Assembly (NCBI GenBank): GCA_022777455.1
Contig: JALFGI010000108.1
Span: forward strand, 1 to 22,237
Reading direction: 5' to 3'
DNA length: 22,237 nucleotides
DNA from: Clostridiales bacterium
GTDB lineage: Bacteria > Bacillota_A > Clostridia > Oscillospirales > Oscillospiraceae
Shown here piece after piece: positions 1-9,089 of this stretch. Every line of letters starts with the position of its first letter. Positions within the stretch are counted from its first letter, which is position 1. Position numbers and translations under genes: made by a program. The notes beneath the pieces were generated by a model. The model made no database searches. It had not been told where the DNA came from and saw only the letters and a list, made by a program, of their open reading frames with translations.

Positions 1-20
1 ATGGCAGCATTACTGGGGGC

Positions 21-656
21 CTAAAAGACATCCCAGGGAAAACCCTCCGGAGGGTTGTGGCAAAACGCCATCCAATCATGGGTGGAAGGATGATAAAAGC
101 CGACGTGCTGGGAAAACAGAGCGATTTCGCAGGGATCGTCCAGGACAGAGTATTTTCGCTCACCCACGAGAGGAAGCCCCCGGCTGGCAAACTGGACCCG
201 AATCTGGTGGGTCCTGCCGGTGTGGAGCTGAATCTCCACTTTGCTCATGCCTCGGGCAGAAGCCAACACCCGATAGCTGAGGCTGGCATTCTGAATTCCT
301 TTTCCGGGTTCCGACGCCACGAAGGTCATTTTTCTGGCCTTGTCCCGGCCCAGAAGATCTTCCAGCGTGTCGCTGCCTTTCTCCGGGATTCCATGGACCA
401 CAGCGTAATAAGTCTTTTGGAACTCCCCTTCCCGCACCTGGCGGGACAGCTCCGATGCCGCCGCCGGATTCCGCGCCAGCACCATCAGGCCGCTGACCAC
501 CCGGTCCAGCCGGTGTACCGTGCGGAGGTCCGCCCTGGGATCTCCCAGCTGACCGCGCAGCAGTTCCGGCAGGCCGCCGGGCTCATCGGTGGAAAGCACC
601 CGGGCCGGTTTCATACAAACCAGGATATCCTTATCCTGATAGCAGATTTCTGCCAC
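21..656 (-). CDS. RluA-family RNA pseudouridine synthase
   Basis: This 211-residue protein should isomerise uridine to pseudouridine in rRNA or tRNA. The family signature HRLDRVVSG spans residues 49-57, with the catalytic aspartate expected at D51. KTYYAVVHG (81-89) and TGRTHQIRVQFASRG (146-160) are further conserved RluA segments. The usual T-S-G after the catalytic loop reads V-S-G here. There is no N-terminal S4 domain, so it is the short, single-domain form. I chose the GTG start at 656 because AAGGGAG lies 8 nt upstream and the next residues (AEICYQDKDILVCMKPA) match the family's N-terminal strand. It is divergent from the dehydrogenase at 726. The exact modified site cannot be told from sequence, and RluA, RluC and RluD labels are all possible. 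Confidence 0.9.
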   Translation of the reverse strand: MAEICYQDKDILVCMKPARVLSTDEPGGLPELLRGQLGDPRADLRTVHRLDRVVSGLMVLARNPAAASELSRQVREGEFQKTYYAVVHGIPEKGSDTLEDLLGRDKARKMTFVASEPGKGIQNASLSYRVLASARGMSKVEIQLHTGRTHQIRVQFASRGLPLVGERKYSVLDDPCEIALFSQHVGFYHPSTHDWMAFCHNPPEGFPWDVF

Positions 657-678
657 GCACACCACTCCCTTTTCGCTT

Positions 679-707
679 ATTTTATCAGATATTCCACTGA
701 AGTTCAA
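679..707 (-). promoter_or_regulatory. Sigma-A promoter for the pseudouridine synthase
   Basis: Read on the minus strand, TTGAAC (702-707) and TAAAAT (679-684) are separated by exactly 17 bp, 23 bp upstream of the GTG start. The -10 box matches five of six consensus bases and the -35 box four of six. Confidence 0.5.
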
Positions 708-725
708 GCATTTGGAGGTTTTGCC

Positions 726-1670
726 ATGAAAATCGTCATACTGGATGGTGCCGCACTGAATCCCGGTGATCTGAGCTGGGAAGGACTTGCTCAATTCGGA
801 GAATACACCGTATATCCCCGCACGGACAGTGCCCAGGAAACCATTGCGCGAATCGGCAGCAGTGAAATCGTACTGACCAACAAAACGCCCATCACAAGAG
901 AAATTCTGGAAAGCTGTCCCTCTGTCCGTTACATCGGCGTTCTGGCCACCGGCTATAATGTGATCGACTGCCAGGCCGCCAGGGAGAAAGGCATTCCCGT
1001 CACCAATGTTCCCAGCTATGGAACCAATGCGGTGGCCCAGTTTACCATGGCCCTGCTGCTGGAAATCTGCCATAAAACCGGACTGCATGATGCTGCCGTT
1101 CATGAAGGGCAATGGGAGCGCTCCCCCGTGTTTTCCTTCTGGCTCACGCCCCAGTCCGAGCTTGCGGGAAAAACCATGGGCATCATCGGTCTGGGCAGAA
1201 TCGGTACCGCTGTCGCAAAACTGGCCCAAGCCTTCGGGATGCGAGTAATCGCCTATTCCCGCACCAAAAAGGAAGGGATCGACTGTGTGGATCTGGATAC
1301 TCTTCTGGCCGAGTCCGATGTGATTTCCCTTCACTGCCCCCAATTCCCGGAAACCGAGCGGCTGATCCGCAGGGAAACGCTGAATAAAATGAAAGACGGA
1401 GCCATTCTGCTGAACACCTCCCGGGGCGGACTTCTGGACGAAGCGGATGTGGCTGAGGCACTGAGAAGCGGAAAGCTCCGAGCTGCAGCAGTGGACGTGG
1501 TATCCCAGGAGCCCATTCTGGGCAGCAATCCCCTGCTCCACGCCCCCAACTGCATCATCACGCCCCATATGGCCTGGGCTCCCACGGAAAGCCGGCTTCG
1601 GCTGATGGACTGCGTGGTGGAAAACCTTCGCGGCTTCCTGTCCGGGGCACCCCTGAACGTTGTAAATTAA
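726..1670 (+). CDS. D-isomer-specific 2-hydroxyacid dehydrogenase
   Basis: This 314-residue enzyme should reduce a 2-oxoacid to a D-2-hydroxyacid, or the reverse, with NAD(P)H in the cytosol. The nucleotide-binding loop GLGRIG lies at residues 155-160. The family's catalytic triad is visible as R233 in NTSRGG, E262 in SQEPI and H281 in TPHMAWAP. The TPHxAW form and the overall layout resemble glycerate dehydrogenase/hydroxypyruvate reductases more than phosphoglycerate dehydrogenase, because no C-terminal ACT domain is present. The ATG at 726 has GGAGG 7 nt upstream and gives the expected family length; the open frame upstream of it is antisense to the neighbouring gene. The stop overlaps the convergent membrane-protein gene by 4 bp. 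The substrate is not determined by the sequence. Confidence 0.93.
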   Translation: MKIVILDGAALNPGDLSWEGLAQFGEYTVYPRTDSAQETIARIGSSEIVLTNKTPITREILESCPSVRYIGVLATGYNVIDCQAAREKGIPVTNVPSYGTNAVAQFTMALLLEICHKTGLHDAAVHEGQWERSPVFSFWLTPQSELAGKTMGIIGLGRIGTAVAKLAQAFGMRVIAYSRTKKEGIDCVDLDTLLAESDVISLHCPQFPETERLIRRETLNKMKDGAILLNTSRGGLLDEADVAEALRSGKLRAAAVDVVSQEPILGSNPLLHAPNCIITPHMAWAPTESRLRLMDCVVENLRGFLSGAPLNVVN

Positions 1671-1906
1671 CGCTTATTTTTCTTGTCAAACAGCAGGGAT
1701 ATTCCAATTCCGGCCAGAATCAGAAACATTGCCGAAACCAACGGATTGGGACTGTGACGGACGATGCCTTTCGCCAGATGCAGCCCACTGCCCAAATGAA
1801 CCGCCGGCTCCGGGACATTCCAAGCATCCGCCCCGGTGCGGATTCCCAGGAAGGTAATCACGACCAGCACCGCCGCGCAAATCAGACAGATAACCCGTTT
1901 TCCCAT
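1667..1906 (-). CDS. Small two-helix membrane protein, unknown function
   Basis: I do not recognise this 79-residue protein. It has two hydrophobic segments, about residues 5-22 (VICLICAAVLVVITFLGI) and 55-73 (PLVSAMFLILAGIGISLLF), joined by a polar stretch of about 30 residues and ending in a basic tail (DKKNKR). The first helix could also serve as an uncleaved signal anchor. The ATG at 1906 follows GGGAGGA with a 9-nt spacing, which is good evidence for translation. A TATACT hexamer at about 1939-1944 on the minus strand could be its -10 box, but I see no convincing -35. Its 3' end overlaps the stop of the convergent dehydrogenase, and no terminator lies between the two. Confidence 0.6.
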   Translation of the reverse strand: MGKRVICLICAAVLVVITFLGIRTGADAWNVPEPAVHLGSGLHLAKGIVRHSPNPLVSAMFLILAGIGISLLFDKKNKR

Positions 1907-2093
1907 ATTTCTGAATCCTCCCTTGTTAGATTGTGGATTCAGTATACACGCCGCCCTCGCTGAAAAAGGTCTTTTTGCCGCTGCCCGCTCCGAAATCGAA
2001 CGCCCTTCTGCGTCCGCTTCCCGCATAATGAGCGCCGCCGGAATGCGAAAGATGACCAGCCGTCCCGAAGCGTTTCTAACAGGAGGAAAACTT

Positions 2094-2159
2094 TTGTTAG
2101 ACTCCGGTTTTTTATCTGAACGCAGTGCAAAACCCATAAGGATGTTTGATTTTTCGTGA
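2094..2159 (+). CDS. Possible 21-residue leader ORF before the acetyltransferase
   Basis: AGGAGG at 2081-2086 sits 7 nt before a TTG codon that opens a 21-residue frame (MLDSGFLSERSAKPIRMFDFS) ending with TGA at 2159. That stop lies 23 bp before the acetyltransferase ATG and just before its ribosome binding site. This could be a translated leader coupled to the downstream gene, or a fortuitous Shine-Dalgarno in a decayed region. The remainder of the 1907-2181 gap holds no other gene that I can support. Confidence 0.25.
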   Translation: MLDSGFLSERSAKPIRMFDFS

Positions 2160-2181
2160 AATAAGGAGAGGATCCCCTGCA

Positions 2182-2691
2182 ATGTATGAAACCGATCGAT
2201 TACAATTGAAGCACCCGGTTTTTTCAGACTGGGAGGGGATGTACCGCAACCTGTGGTGCCACAGGGAATCCGCAGAGTTCATGCTCTGGAATGTGACAAC
2301 CAGTCCCGAAGAGGCCCAGGAACGGATGCGCCGCTCCATTGCCTTTCAGGAAGGGAAGCCTGCCTGGTTTGTCTACGAAAAATGCAGCGGCGAGCCCATG
2401 GGCTTTGCCGGGTTCCGTGAAATAGAACCAGGGGTCTTTGAGGACACCGGCATTGCTGTCGGTCCCGCCTTCGTTGGGAAAGGCTATGGAAAAGAAATCC
2501 TGAATCTTCTGACCCGGATCGCAAAAGAGCAATACGGCGCCGTGGGGTTCATCGCCTCCTGCCGCAGTCGGAACAGCGCCTCCCGGGGAATGATTCTGGG
2601 CTGCGGATTCCGGTTCTCCCACTATGAAAACCGGATAGACCACCGGAATGGAACGGAATATATTCTGGAATTCTACGAGAAAGCTCTATAA
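2182..2691 (+). CDS. GNAT-family N-acetyltransferase, RimJ/RimL-like
   Basis: The 169-residue product should transfer an acetyl group from acetyl-CoA to an amine, either a protein N-terminus or a small molecule. The N-terminus (ETDRLQLKHPVFSDWEGM) has the ETxRLxL opening typical of RimJ/RimL-like acetyltransferases. The acetyl-CoA pyrophosphate loop appears as VGKGYGKE at residues 98-105. RNSASRGMILGCGF near the C-terminus matches the family's usual N-x-x-S-x-x-x-x-x-x-x-G-F element. The ATG at 2182 is preferred over an in-frame TTG at 2146 because AAGGAGAGGA ends 10 nt upstream and the family motif begins straight after it. It stands alone on the plus strand and ends at a strong terminator. 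The substrate is unknown. Confidence 0.88.
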   Translation: MYETDRLQLKHPVFSDWEGMYRNLWCHRESAEFMLWNVTTSPEEAQERMRRSIAFQEGKPAWFVYEKCSGEPMGFAGFREIEPGVFEDTGIAVGPAFVGKGYGKEILNLLTRIAKEQYGAVGFIASCRSRNSASRGMILGCGFRFSHYENRIDHRNGTEYILEFYEKAL

Positions 2692-2728
2692 AAAAGTCCT
2701 TGCAGCCGAAACGCCGCAAGGACTTTTT
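2691..2728. terminator. Bidirectional intrinsic terminator
   Basis: A 13-bp stem (2691-2703 with 2716-2728, GC-rich core AGTCCTTGC/GCAAGGACT) encloses a 12-nt loop. It has an A-run on the left and a T-run on the right, so it can end both the acetyltransferase (+) and engB (-) transcripts. The arms begin in the acetyltransferase stop codon and end 2 bp before the engB stop. Confidence 0.85.
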
Positions 2729-2729
2729 T

Positions 2730-3314
2730 TCATTGTTCCACAGTTTGGAGAATCAGCTTCACCAGCGCATCTCTTCCGTCTCCTTTTTCAGCGGAGAAAG
2801 GAATGATGGGGCAGTTGTCGGGGAGCTCCAAGTCCTCCCGGATGGTTTTCAGATTGGGTTCCAGCTCACATTTTTTCAGCTTGTCCATCTTGTTGGCCAC
2901 CACCACAAAGGGACAGCCGCTGTCCAAAAACCAACGGGCCATGGTCACATCGTTATTCGTGGGAGGATGGCGGTAGTCCACGATCAGCACGCCCAGAGTA
3001 ATCCGGTTGGCGGCGAAATAATCCTCCATCAGCTTTCCCCAGCGTTCTTTCTCACTCTGGGAAACCTTGGCGAAACCATAGCCGGGCAGGTCCACCAGGT
3101 AGCATTTCCGGTCCAGGGTGAAATAATTCACATGGATGGTCTTGCCAGGCTTATCCCCCACTCTGGCAAAATTCTTCCGCTGCAAAAGACGGTTGATCAC
3201 AGAGGATTTTCCCACATTGGATTTCCCGGCAAAGGCAATTTCCGGCAGACGGACAGCGGGGAAATCCTTGGGAGAAGCAGCGGAAATCAAAAATTCAACA
3301 TTCTGAAAATTCAC
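2730..3314 (-). CDS. engB: Ribosome biogenesis GTP-binding protein EngB/YsxC
   Basis: This GTPase takes part in late assembly of the 50S ribosomal subunit. All G motifs are visible in its 194 residues: G1 GKSNVGKS at 30-37, the G2 threonine at about T59 in the PGKTIHVNYF segment, G3 DLPGYG at 75-80, G4 NKMD at 141-144 and G5 SAEKGDG at 174-180. The length is typical. The start is GTG at 3314: GGGAGG lies 6 nt upstream and overlaps the lon stop codon region, and no ATG fits. It follows lon by 12 bp as the last gene of the operon, the same lon-engB adjacency known in Bacillus subtilis (lonA-ysxC), which suggests translational coupling. Confidence 0.97.
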   Translation of the reverse strand: MNFQNVEFLISAASPKDFPAVRLPEIAFAGKSNVGKSSVINRLLQRKNFARVGDKPGKTIHVNYFTLDRKCYLVDLPGYGFAKVSQSEKERWGKLMEDYFAANRITLGVLIVDYRHPPTNNDVTMARWFLDSGCPFVVVANKMDKLKKCELEPNLKTIREDLELPDNCPIIPFSAEKGDGRDALVKLILQTVEQ

Positions 3315-3326
3315 GGCTTCCCTCCC

Positions 3327-5726
3327 TTACTGCTGCAGCGACGGCCGGTGCAGCTTGGCTGCATCCTCAGGGATTGCGTTCAGCACCGTGGGAGCAGCCT
3401 CCGCCTGGCGGTTCAACGCCGCGTCCAGAACGGTGTCCACCGTGTGGGCGGTGATAAAATTCAGCTGCTTGCGGACGGTCTGATCAATTTCCTCCAGGTC
3501 CCGTTCATTGTCTGCGGGAATGATCACCGTACGGATGCCATGCCGCAGGGCGGCCATGGTTTTTTCCTTCAGGCCGCCGATGCGAAGCACCCGACCCCGG
3601 AGGGTCACCTCACCGGTCATGGCCACATCTCTGCGCACCGCTGCACCGGTCAAGGCGGAAACAATGGCGGTGGTCACCGTCACACCGGCGGAGGGACCAT
3701 CCTTGGGCACCGCACCTTCCGGAAAATGAACATGGATATCCTTGGTTTTGTAGAAGTCGGGAGCAACCCCCAGCTTGGAGGCGTTGGCCCGGATGTAGCT
3801 CACGGCAGCATGGACGGATTCTTTCATCACGTCACCCAGGTTGCCGGTGAGCTCCAGCTTGCCGGAGCCTTCCATCACGTTGACTTCCACCTCCAGGGTT
3901 TCGCCGCCCACGCTGGTCCAGGCAAGACCGGTCACCAGCCCCACCTGGTCTGCTCCCGGAAGCCGTTCGGGCAGGTACTTCCGGACGCCCAGGAAGGTTT
4001 CCAGATTGGCGCCGTTTACGGTAATCCGCTTGGGCTCCTCCTGACTGAGAATCTGCATGTCCGTCTTGCGGCAGATATCGCCGATGCAGCGTTCCAGATT
4101 TCGCACGCCGGATTCCCGGGTATAGCACTCGATGATCTCCCGAATGGCATCGTCCGTGATGCGCAGCTGGGACTTTTTCAGGCCGTGCTTGGAAAGCTGC
4201 TTGGGAATCAGGTGATTCTTGGCGATCATCAGCTTCTCCTCATCACTGTAGGAGCTGAGTTCGATGACCTCCATACGGTCCAGAAGGGGCCGGGGCACGG
4301 TATCCAGCGTATTGGCGGTGGTGATGAACATCACGTTGGAAAGGTCAAAGGGAATCTCCAGGTAATGATCCCGATAGGAATGGTTCTGCTCGGAATCCAG
4401 GACCTCCAGCAGTGCGGCGCTGGGGTCACCCCGATAGTCGGATCCCATTTTGTCAATTTCGTCCAGCAGCAGCACCGGGTTGGAGGTACCTGCCTGGGCT
4501 ATGGCCGCCATAATTCGTCCGGGCATGGCGCCCACATAGGTTTTGCGGTGACCCCGGATATCCGCCTCATCATGGACACCACCCAGAGAAATCCGAACCA
4601 TTTTCCGATTCAAGCTCCGGGCGATGGAATAGGAGATGGAAGTTTTGCCCACACCGGGAGGACCCACCAGGCAGAGAATCTGGGGCGGCATATGAGGAGC
4701 CAGCTGCCGGACGGCAATGGTTTCCAGGATCCGCTCCTTTACCTTTTCCAGGCCGAAGTGGTCATGCTCCAAAATTTTGGAGGCCGCCTGGACATCGATC
4801 CGCTCCTTGGAGGTTTTATTCCAGGGCAGATCCAGCACGGTGTCCAGGTAGCTGCGCAGGACCGAAGCCTCAGAAGAGCCGAAAGGCTGCTTTCTCAGCT
4901 TCTGCACGTCCTTCAAAAGCTTCTTCTCATACTCCTCTTTCAGATGGAGGCTTTTGATTTTGGCGATATCCTCATCAAAATCCTCATCGTCCTCCCCTTC
5001 TCCCAGTTCATCCCGGATGACACGCATCTGTTCGCGCAGGTAGTAATCCCGCTGATTCTGGTCGATGGCGGAACGGGTTTTATCCTGAATCTCCGACTCC
5101 AGCTGGAGCACCTCGATTTCCCGGGTCAGGTAAGTAACGGCCATTTCCAGCCGGCGGGTAGGATTGAGCTGCAGCAGCAGCTTGGCCTTCTCCGCGAAAT
5201 CCAGGCCGGAATTCTGAGCCATGGAATCCGCCACAAAGCCGTTCTGATTGCTGGCCATCATACGGAGCTGAACCATCTGGGCCGGATGCTCCGTGAGCTC
5301 CACATAAGTATTATAAAGGGTGCAGGCCTCCCGGCGCAGAGCCTTGCCTCTGGGGGAATCCGTCTCCTCCGGGCAGGGAATGGACTCTACCACGGCAGAG
5401 AGGAAGGGCTCGGTCTGCCGCATTTCCACGATCCTGGCCCGGGTGACACCGGTGACCAGCACCCGCAGGTTCTCATCTGGGGCATTCAGCAGCTGCTTGA
5501 CCTTGACCACCGTACCCACGGCATAGAGGTCTGCCAGCTTGGGATCATCCACCAGGAGATCCTTCTGGGGAACCAGAAACAGCATCTGGTCCTTTTTCAT
5601 GGCAGCCTCCAACGCAAGGGCCGACTTGGTTCTGCCCACGTCAAAGTGGACCGTCTGCTCCGGGAAAACTGCCAGCCCGCGCAGGGCAAGCACAGGCATC
5701 AAGCCTGCATAGCAAATTTCAGACAA
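3327..5726 (-). CDS. lon: ATP-dependent protease Lon
   Basis: Lon is a cytosolic AAA+ serine protease that degrades misfolded and regulatory proteins. The 799-residue product has the N-terminal substrate-binding domain (about 1-200), a helical region, the AAA+ module with Walker A GPPGVGKT (355-362, K361) and Walker B LLLDEIDK, and the C-terminal protease domain. The catalytic serine falls at S679 in KDGPSAGVT and the catalytic lysine at K722 in GLKEKTMAA, the same numbers as in E. coli. The soluble N-domain and absence of membrane helices make it LonA type rather than LonB. The start is TTG at 5726, chosen because AAGGAGGGA lies 7 nt upstream and the first family residues follow. It sits between clpX (63-bp gap with a stem-loop) and engB (12-bp gap). 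Confidence 0.97.
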   Translation of the reverse strand: MSEICYAGLMPVLALRGLAVFPEQTVHFDVGRTKSALALEAAMKKDQMLFLVPQKDLLVDDPKLADLYAVGTVVKVKQLLNAPDENLRVLVTGVTRARIVEMRQTEPFLSAVVESIPCPEETDSPRGKALRREACTLYNTYVELTEHPAQMVQLRMMASNQNGFVADSMAQNSGLDFAEKAKLLLQLNPTRRLEMAVTYLTREIEVLQLESEIQDKTRSAIDQNQRDYYLREQMRVIRDELGEGEDDEDFDEDIAKIKSLHLKEEYEKKLLKDVQKLRKQPFGSSEASVLRSYLDTVLDLPWNKTSKERIDVQAASKILEHDHFGLEKVKERILETIAVRQLAPHMPPQILCLVGPPGVGKTSISYSIARSLNRKMVRISLGGVHDEADIRGHRKTYVGAMPGRIMAAIAQAGTSNPVLLLDEIDKMGSDYRGDPSAALLEVLDSEQNHSYRDHYLEIPFDLSNVMFITTANTLDTVPRPLLDRMEVIELSSYSDEEKLMIAKNHLIPKQLSKHGLKKSQLRITDDAIREIIECYTRESGVRNLERCIGDICRKTDMQILSQEEPKRITVNGANLETFLGVRKYLPERLPGADQVGLVTGLAWTSVGGETLEVEVNVMEGSGKLELTGNLGDVMKESVHAAVSYIRANASKLGVAPDFYKTKDIHVHFPEGAVPKDGPSAGVTVTTAIVSALTGAAVRRDVAMTGEVTLRGRVLRIGGLKEKTMAALRHGIRTVIIPADNERDLEEIDQTVRKQLNFITAHTVDTVLDAALNRQAEAAPTVLNAIPEDAAKLHRPSLQQ

Positions 5727-5756
5727 GGGATAATCCCTCCTTATTGGATAATAGAA

Positions 5757-5782
5757 GAAGGGGATAGAAATCTACCCCCTTC
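5757..5782 (-). terminator. Stem-loop in the clpX-lon gap, possible weak terminator
   Basis: Twelve base pairs (5757-5768 with 5771-5782, GAAGGGGATAGA against TCTACCCCCTTC) form an almost perfect hairpin. Its one non-Watson-Crick pair is a G-U wobble in the minus-strand RNA. On the minus strand it is followed by TTCTATTATCC, a broken T-run. It may therefore be a leaky terminator, a processing site or a 3'-end stabiliser between clpX and lon. Confidence 0.5.
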
Positions 5783-5789
5783 ATATTTG

Positions 5790-7049
5790 TCAGTGCTTTC
5801 CGGCCAGCTTTTCTCTGGGATGGCTGGGATCCCGGAGAATGGTGGCAGGTGCTCCTTCCACGCACTCCGGCGTGATGACCACCTTCTGAATGGTCAGGTC
5901 CGACGGAATCTGATACATGATTCCCGTCATGATCTTCTCCATGATGGCCCGCAGCCCCCGAGCACCGATTTCCCGCTCCAAAGCCTTCTGGGCAACTGCC
6001 TGCAGGGCCTCATCGGTGATCTCCAGAGAAACGCCGTCCATCTCCAGCAGTGCTTGATACTGCTTGGACAGGGCGTTCTTGGGCTCCACCATGATGCGGA
6101 TCAGGTCCTGCTGGGTCAGGCTCTGCAGATTGGTGATGACGGGCATACGGCCCACCAGCTCCGGGATAATGCCGAACTTCAGCAGATCATGGGGCTCCAC
6201 CTGGGACAGGATCTTGCCCACATCCCGCTTTTTCCGGCTCTCCACAGGTGCGTCGAAGCCGATGGCGGAACGATCCGTGCGGGCCTCGATGATTTTATCC
6301 AATCCGTCGAACGCGCCGCCGCAGATGAACAGGATGTTGGTGGTGTCGATCTGGATCATTTCCTGTTGGGGGTGCTTGCGGCCACCCTGAGGAGGAACAC
6401 CGGCAACGGTACCCTCCAGAATCTTCAGCAGTGCCTGCTGGACGCCCTCACCGGAAACGTCACGGGTGATGGAGGTATTTTCGCTCTTGCGGGCGATTTT
6501 ATCCATCTCATCAATGTAGATAATGCCGGTCTGAGCACGCTGTACATCAAAGTCAGCGGCCTGAAGAAGACGAAGCAGGATATTTTCCACATCATCGCCC
6601 ACATAGCCTGCTTCCGTGAGCGTGGTCGCATCGGCAATGGCGAAAGGAACATTCAGGATTTTGGCCAGGGTCTGAGCAAAGAGGGTTTTGCCGGAACCCG
6701 TGGGACCAATCAGCAGAATGTTGCTCTTTTGCAGCTCCACATCGGAGTTGCCGCCAAAATAAATACGTTTGTAGTGATTGTATACAGCGACGGACAGCGC
6801 GACCTTTGCTTCTTCCTGACCGACGATGTAATGATCCATGAATGCTTTGATCTCCATGGGGGCAGGCAGCTTATCCATGGTGGGTTCGCCGCCCCGGCCC
6901 ACATCGATCTCATCCCGCAGCAGATCGTTGCACGCGTGGACACAATCGCTGCAGATATACACTCCTGGGCCGGCAATCAGCTTAGAAGCCTGATTCTCCC
7001 GCTTCCCGCAGAAGCTGCAGCGAATCTGCTGTTCCGAATTTCTTGCCAT
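5790..7049 (-). CDS. clpX: ATP-dependent Clp protease ATP-binding subunit ClpX
   Basis: ClpX is the hexameric AAA+ unfoldase that feeds substrates into ClpP. The 419-residue product begins with the C4 zinc-binding domain (C11, C14, C33, C36 in CSFC...CSDC). The AAA+ core has Walker A GPTGSGKT at 115-122 and Walker [10 protein letters not shown] at 176-184. The GYVG pore loop lies at 148-151 and the RKH pore loop at 224-226. The sensor segment VGRMPVI and a small C-terminal domain follow. The ATG at 7049 has a modest GAGGT about 9 nt upstream. It follows clpP by 26 bp, so both halves of the ClpXP protease are co-transcribed. Confidence 0.98.
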   Translation of the reverse strand: MARNSEQQIRCSFCGKRENQASKLIAGPGVYICSDCVHACNDLLRDEIDVGRGGEPTMDKLPAPMEIKAFMDHYIVGQEEAKVALSVAVYNHYKRIYFGGNSDVELQKSNILLIGPTGSGKTLFAQTLAKILNVPFAIADATTLTEAGYVGDDVENILLRLLQAADFDVQRAQTGIIYIDEMDKIARKSENTSITRDVSGEGVQQALLKILEGTVAGVPPQGGRKHPQQEMIQIDTTNILFICGGAFDGLDKIIEARTDRSAIGFDAPVESRKKRDVGKILSQVEPHDLLKFGIIPELVGRMPVITNLQSLTQQDLIRIMVEPKNALSKQYQALLEMDGVSLEITDEALQAVAQKALEREIGARGLRAIMEKIMTGIMYQIPSDLTIQKVVITPECVEGAPATILRDPSHPREKLAGKH

Positions 7050-7075
7050 GAACCCGTTACCTCATTTCTAAAAAA

Positions 7076-7657
7076 TCAATGATGCTCCAGCACCCGGTCG
7101 ATCAGGCCAAAGGCCTTGGCCTCCTCAGCGGTCATAAAGTTATCCCGCTCGCAGGCATTGGTGACCACATCGATGCTCTGGCCGCAGTTTTCAGCCAGGA
7201 TGCGATTCATGCGTTCCTTAATGGTCTGGAAACGCTTCAGATGGATGGCCATATCGGTCACCTGCCCCTGGGTACCTGCAGAAGGCTGATGGATCATGAT
7301 CTCTGCGTTCGGCAGCGCCATTCGTTTGCCCTTGGTACCCGCACTCAGCAGGAACGCGCCCATGGAAGCTGCCATCCCCACGGCGATGGTAGCCACATCG
7401 CACTTTACATACTGCATGGTATCATAGATCGCCATGCCCGCCGTGATGCTGCCGCCGGGGCTGTTGATATAAAACTGAATGTCCTTGTCGGGGTCCTGGG
7501 CTTCCAGGTACAGCAGCTGAGCCACAACCAAACTGGCAGTGGTATCGTTGACTTCCTCCGACAGGAAAATGATACGGTCATTCAGCAGACGGGAAAAAAT
7601 ATCATAGCTGCGCTCGCCGCGGCTGGTCTGCTCAACAACATAGGGAACCAAACTCAT
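7076..7657 (-). CDS. clpP: ATP-dependent Clp protease proteolytic subunit ClpP
   Basis: ClpP forms the tetradecameric serine-protease barrel of ClpXP. Counting from the chosen start, the catalytic triad falls at S98 (GMAASMGAF), H123 ([11 protein letters not shown]) and D172 ([11 protein letters not shown]), the canonical positions. The product is 193 residues, the normal length, with the short N-terminal processing region ([20 protein letters not shown]). I start at the ATG at 7657 rather than the in-frame ATG six codons upstream, because AAAGGAGA lies 8 nt before the former and inside the extra codons of the latter. It lies 59 bp downstream of tig and directly upstream of clpX. Confidence 0.98.
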   Translation of the reverse strand: MSLVPYVVEQTSRGERSYDIFSRLLNDRIIFLSEEVNDTTASLVVAQLLYLEAQDPDKDIQFYINSPGGSITAGMAIYDTMQYVKCDVATIAVGMAASMGAFLLSAGTKGKRMALPNAEIMIHQPSAGTQGQVTDMAIHLKRFQTIKERMNRILAENCGQSIDVVTNACERDNFMTAEEAKAFGLIDRVLEHH

Positions 7658-7716
7658 GGTGATGTCTCCTTTCATACAGCAGGGGTTTGAAACATTCTAA
7701 CCATTTGGAGGACGGC

Positions 7717-9021
7717 TTATTCCTCGGTCTTCTCCTCAGCCTTGGGAGCAACAGCCACAGCGCTGTCCACAATGATCTGAACGGCCTTGCGAGTCTTCAG
7801 GCTCTCGGTCAGTTCCTCAGCGGGGACCATCTCCTTGACCTTCTCGGGCTCCAGCTCATACTGCTTGGCCAGGGACTCGATCTCGGCAGCGATGTCTTCC
7901 TCGGACACGGTGACATTCTCCACCTCAGCGATCTTCTCCAGGGTGACGGAGATCTTTGCCTGCTTCTCGGCGCCGGGACGGAAGGCATTGCGCATGGTGG
8001 ACACGTCGCCGCCCATCATCTTGGCATACTGCTCCATGGAGTAGCCGCCCATCTGCAGCTGGTAAGCGAAGCGCTCCATCTGTACATCCAGTTCCCGCTC
8101 GATCAGGGCGTTGGGCATATCAACAGTGGTGTTCTCGGCAGCCTTGTCAACGCAGGCCGTCTCGAAATTGGTCTGAGCGTTCTTCTCAGCCTTCTCCAAA
8201 GCCTTGGCGCGGATGTCAGCCTTCAGTTCTTCCAGGGTGTCGAACTCGGAAACGTCCTTGGCAAACTCGTCGTCCATCTCGGGCACCACGGTCACGGTGA
8301 CCTTGTTCACCTTCACATGGAACACGACAGCCTTACCGGCCAGTTCCTTATGGTAATCCTCGGGGAAGGTGATGTCGATGTCCTTTTCCTCACCGGCGGA
8401 CATGCCAACCACCTGATCTTCAAAGCCAGGGACAAAGGAACCGCTGCCCAGCTTCAGATCGAAATTGTCGCCCTTGCCGCCCTCAAAAGGAACGCCATTG
8501 TCGAAGCCTTCGAAGTCGATGTTGGCGGTGTCGCCCATCTGGGCGGCGCGTTCAACGGTCTCGGTGGAAGCCACGTTCTGAGCCATCCGGTCCAGCTCGG
8601 CCTGAACCTGAGCATCGGAAACGGTAACCTCAGCCTTCTCCACTTCCAGGCCCTTGTACTGGCCCAGAGTGACCTCGGGATAAATTTCAGTGGTCAGAGT
8701 CAGGGTGACCACATTGTCGTCGCTGATCTGCATATCGGTCAGGTTGGGGCGGCCGACGGCCTTGAAGCCCTCCTGATGCGCAATGGCGAAGTCATAGATT
8801 TCGGGGAAGATTTCTTCCAGGCCGTCTTCATAGAAAACGTGAGCGCCGTACATGCTCTCGATCATCTTCCGGGGAGCCTTGCCCTTCCGGAAGCCGGGGA
8901 TCATAATGCTCTTGCGGGCCTTCATGTAAGCCTTGTTGACACCGGACTCCATCAGTTCCTTGTCGATCTCCACAACAACGGTGGCGTTGTTGCCGTTTTT
9001 CTCTACGCTATTGACTTTCAT
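7717..9021 (-). CDS. tig: Trigger factor, ribosome-associated chaperone and prolyl isomerase
   Basis: Trigger factor binds next to the ribosomal exit tunnel and helps nascent chains fold. The 434-residue product shows the N-terminal ribosome-docking signature GFRKGKAPR at residues 43-51. A central FKBP-type peptidyl-prolyl isomerase domain follows at about 155-245 (GDTANIDFEGF...FPEDYHKELAGKAVVFHVKVN), then the long helical C-terminal arms. The acidic tail (KAEEKTEE) is low complexity. The ATG at 9021 has AGGAGGA upstream. It is the first gene of the tig-clpP-clpX-lon-engB operon and has the only convincing promoter of that cluster. B. subtilis has tig-clpX-lonB-lonA-ysxC; here clpP sits between tig and clpX. 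Confidence 0.97.
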   Translation of the reverse strand: MKVNSVEKNGNNATVVVEIDKELMESGVNKAYMKARKSIMIPGFRKGKAPRKMIESMYGAHVFYEDGLEEIFPEIYDFAIAHQEGFKAVGRPNLTDMQISDDNVVTLTLTTEIYPEVTLGQYKGLEVEKAEVTVSDAQVQAELDRMAQNVASTETVERAAQMGDTANIDFEGFDNGVPFEGGKGDNFDLKLGSGSFVPGFEDQVVGMSAGEEKDIDITFPEDYHKELAGKAVVFHVKVNKVTVTVVPEMDDEFAKDVSEFDTLEELKADIRAKALEKAEKNAQTNFETACVDKAAENTTVDMPNALIERELDVQMERFAYQLQMGGYSMEQYAKMMGGDVSTMRNAFRPGAEKQAKISVTLEKIAEVENVTVSEEDIAAEIESLAKQYELEPEKVKEMVPAEELTESLKTRKAVQIIVDSAVAVAPKAEEKTEE

Positions 9022-9089
9022 TTGAATTATTCCTCCTAAATTGGCCTGCAGAGCAGCGCCTTTCTATATCTTTATGATTCAGCCGATAT

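Noticed and set aside
1..24. End of a plus-strand gene entering from the left, with a stop at 22-24.
   Set aside because: Only eight codons are visible and they carry no family signal, so a partial gene cannot be supported.
2700..7082. A 1460-codon open frame on the plus strand opposite engB, lon and clpX.
   Set aside because: It is codon-aligned antisense to three unmistakable genes that all share one register and seldom use TTA, CTA or TCA codons, so no stops arise. The translation is rich in His, Gly and Gln and matches no fold, and no ribosome binding site fits.
7687..9039. A 450-codon open frame on the plus strand opposite tig, and similar long frames opposite clpP, the dipeptidase and lepB.
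   Set aside because: These have the same antisense explanation; the minus-strand genes carry full family motifs and ribosome binding sites.
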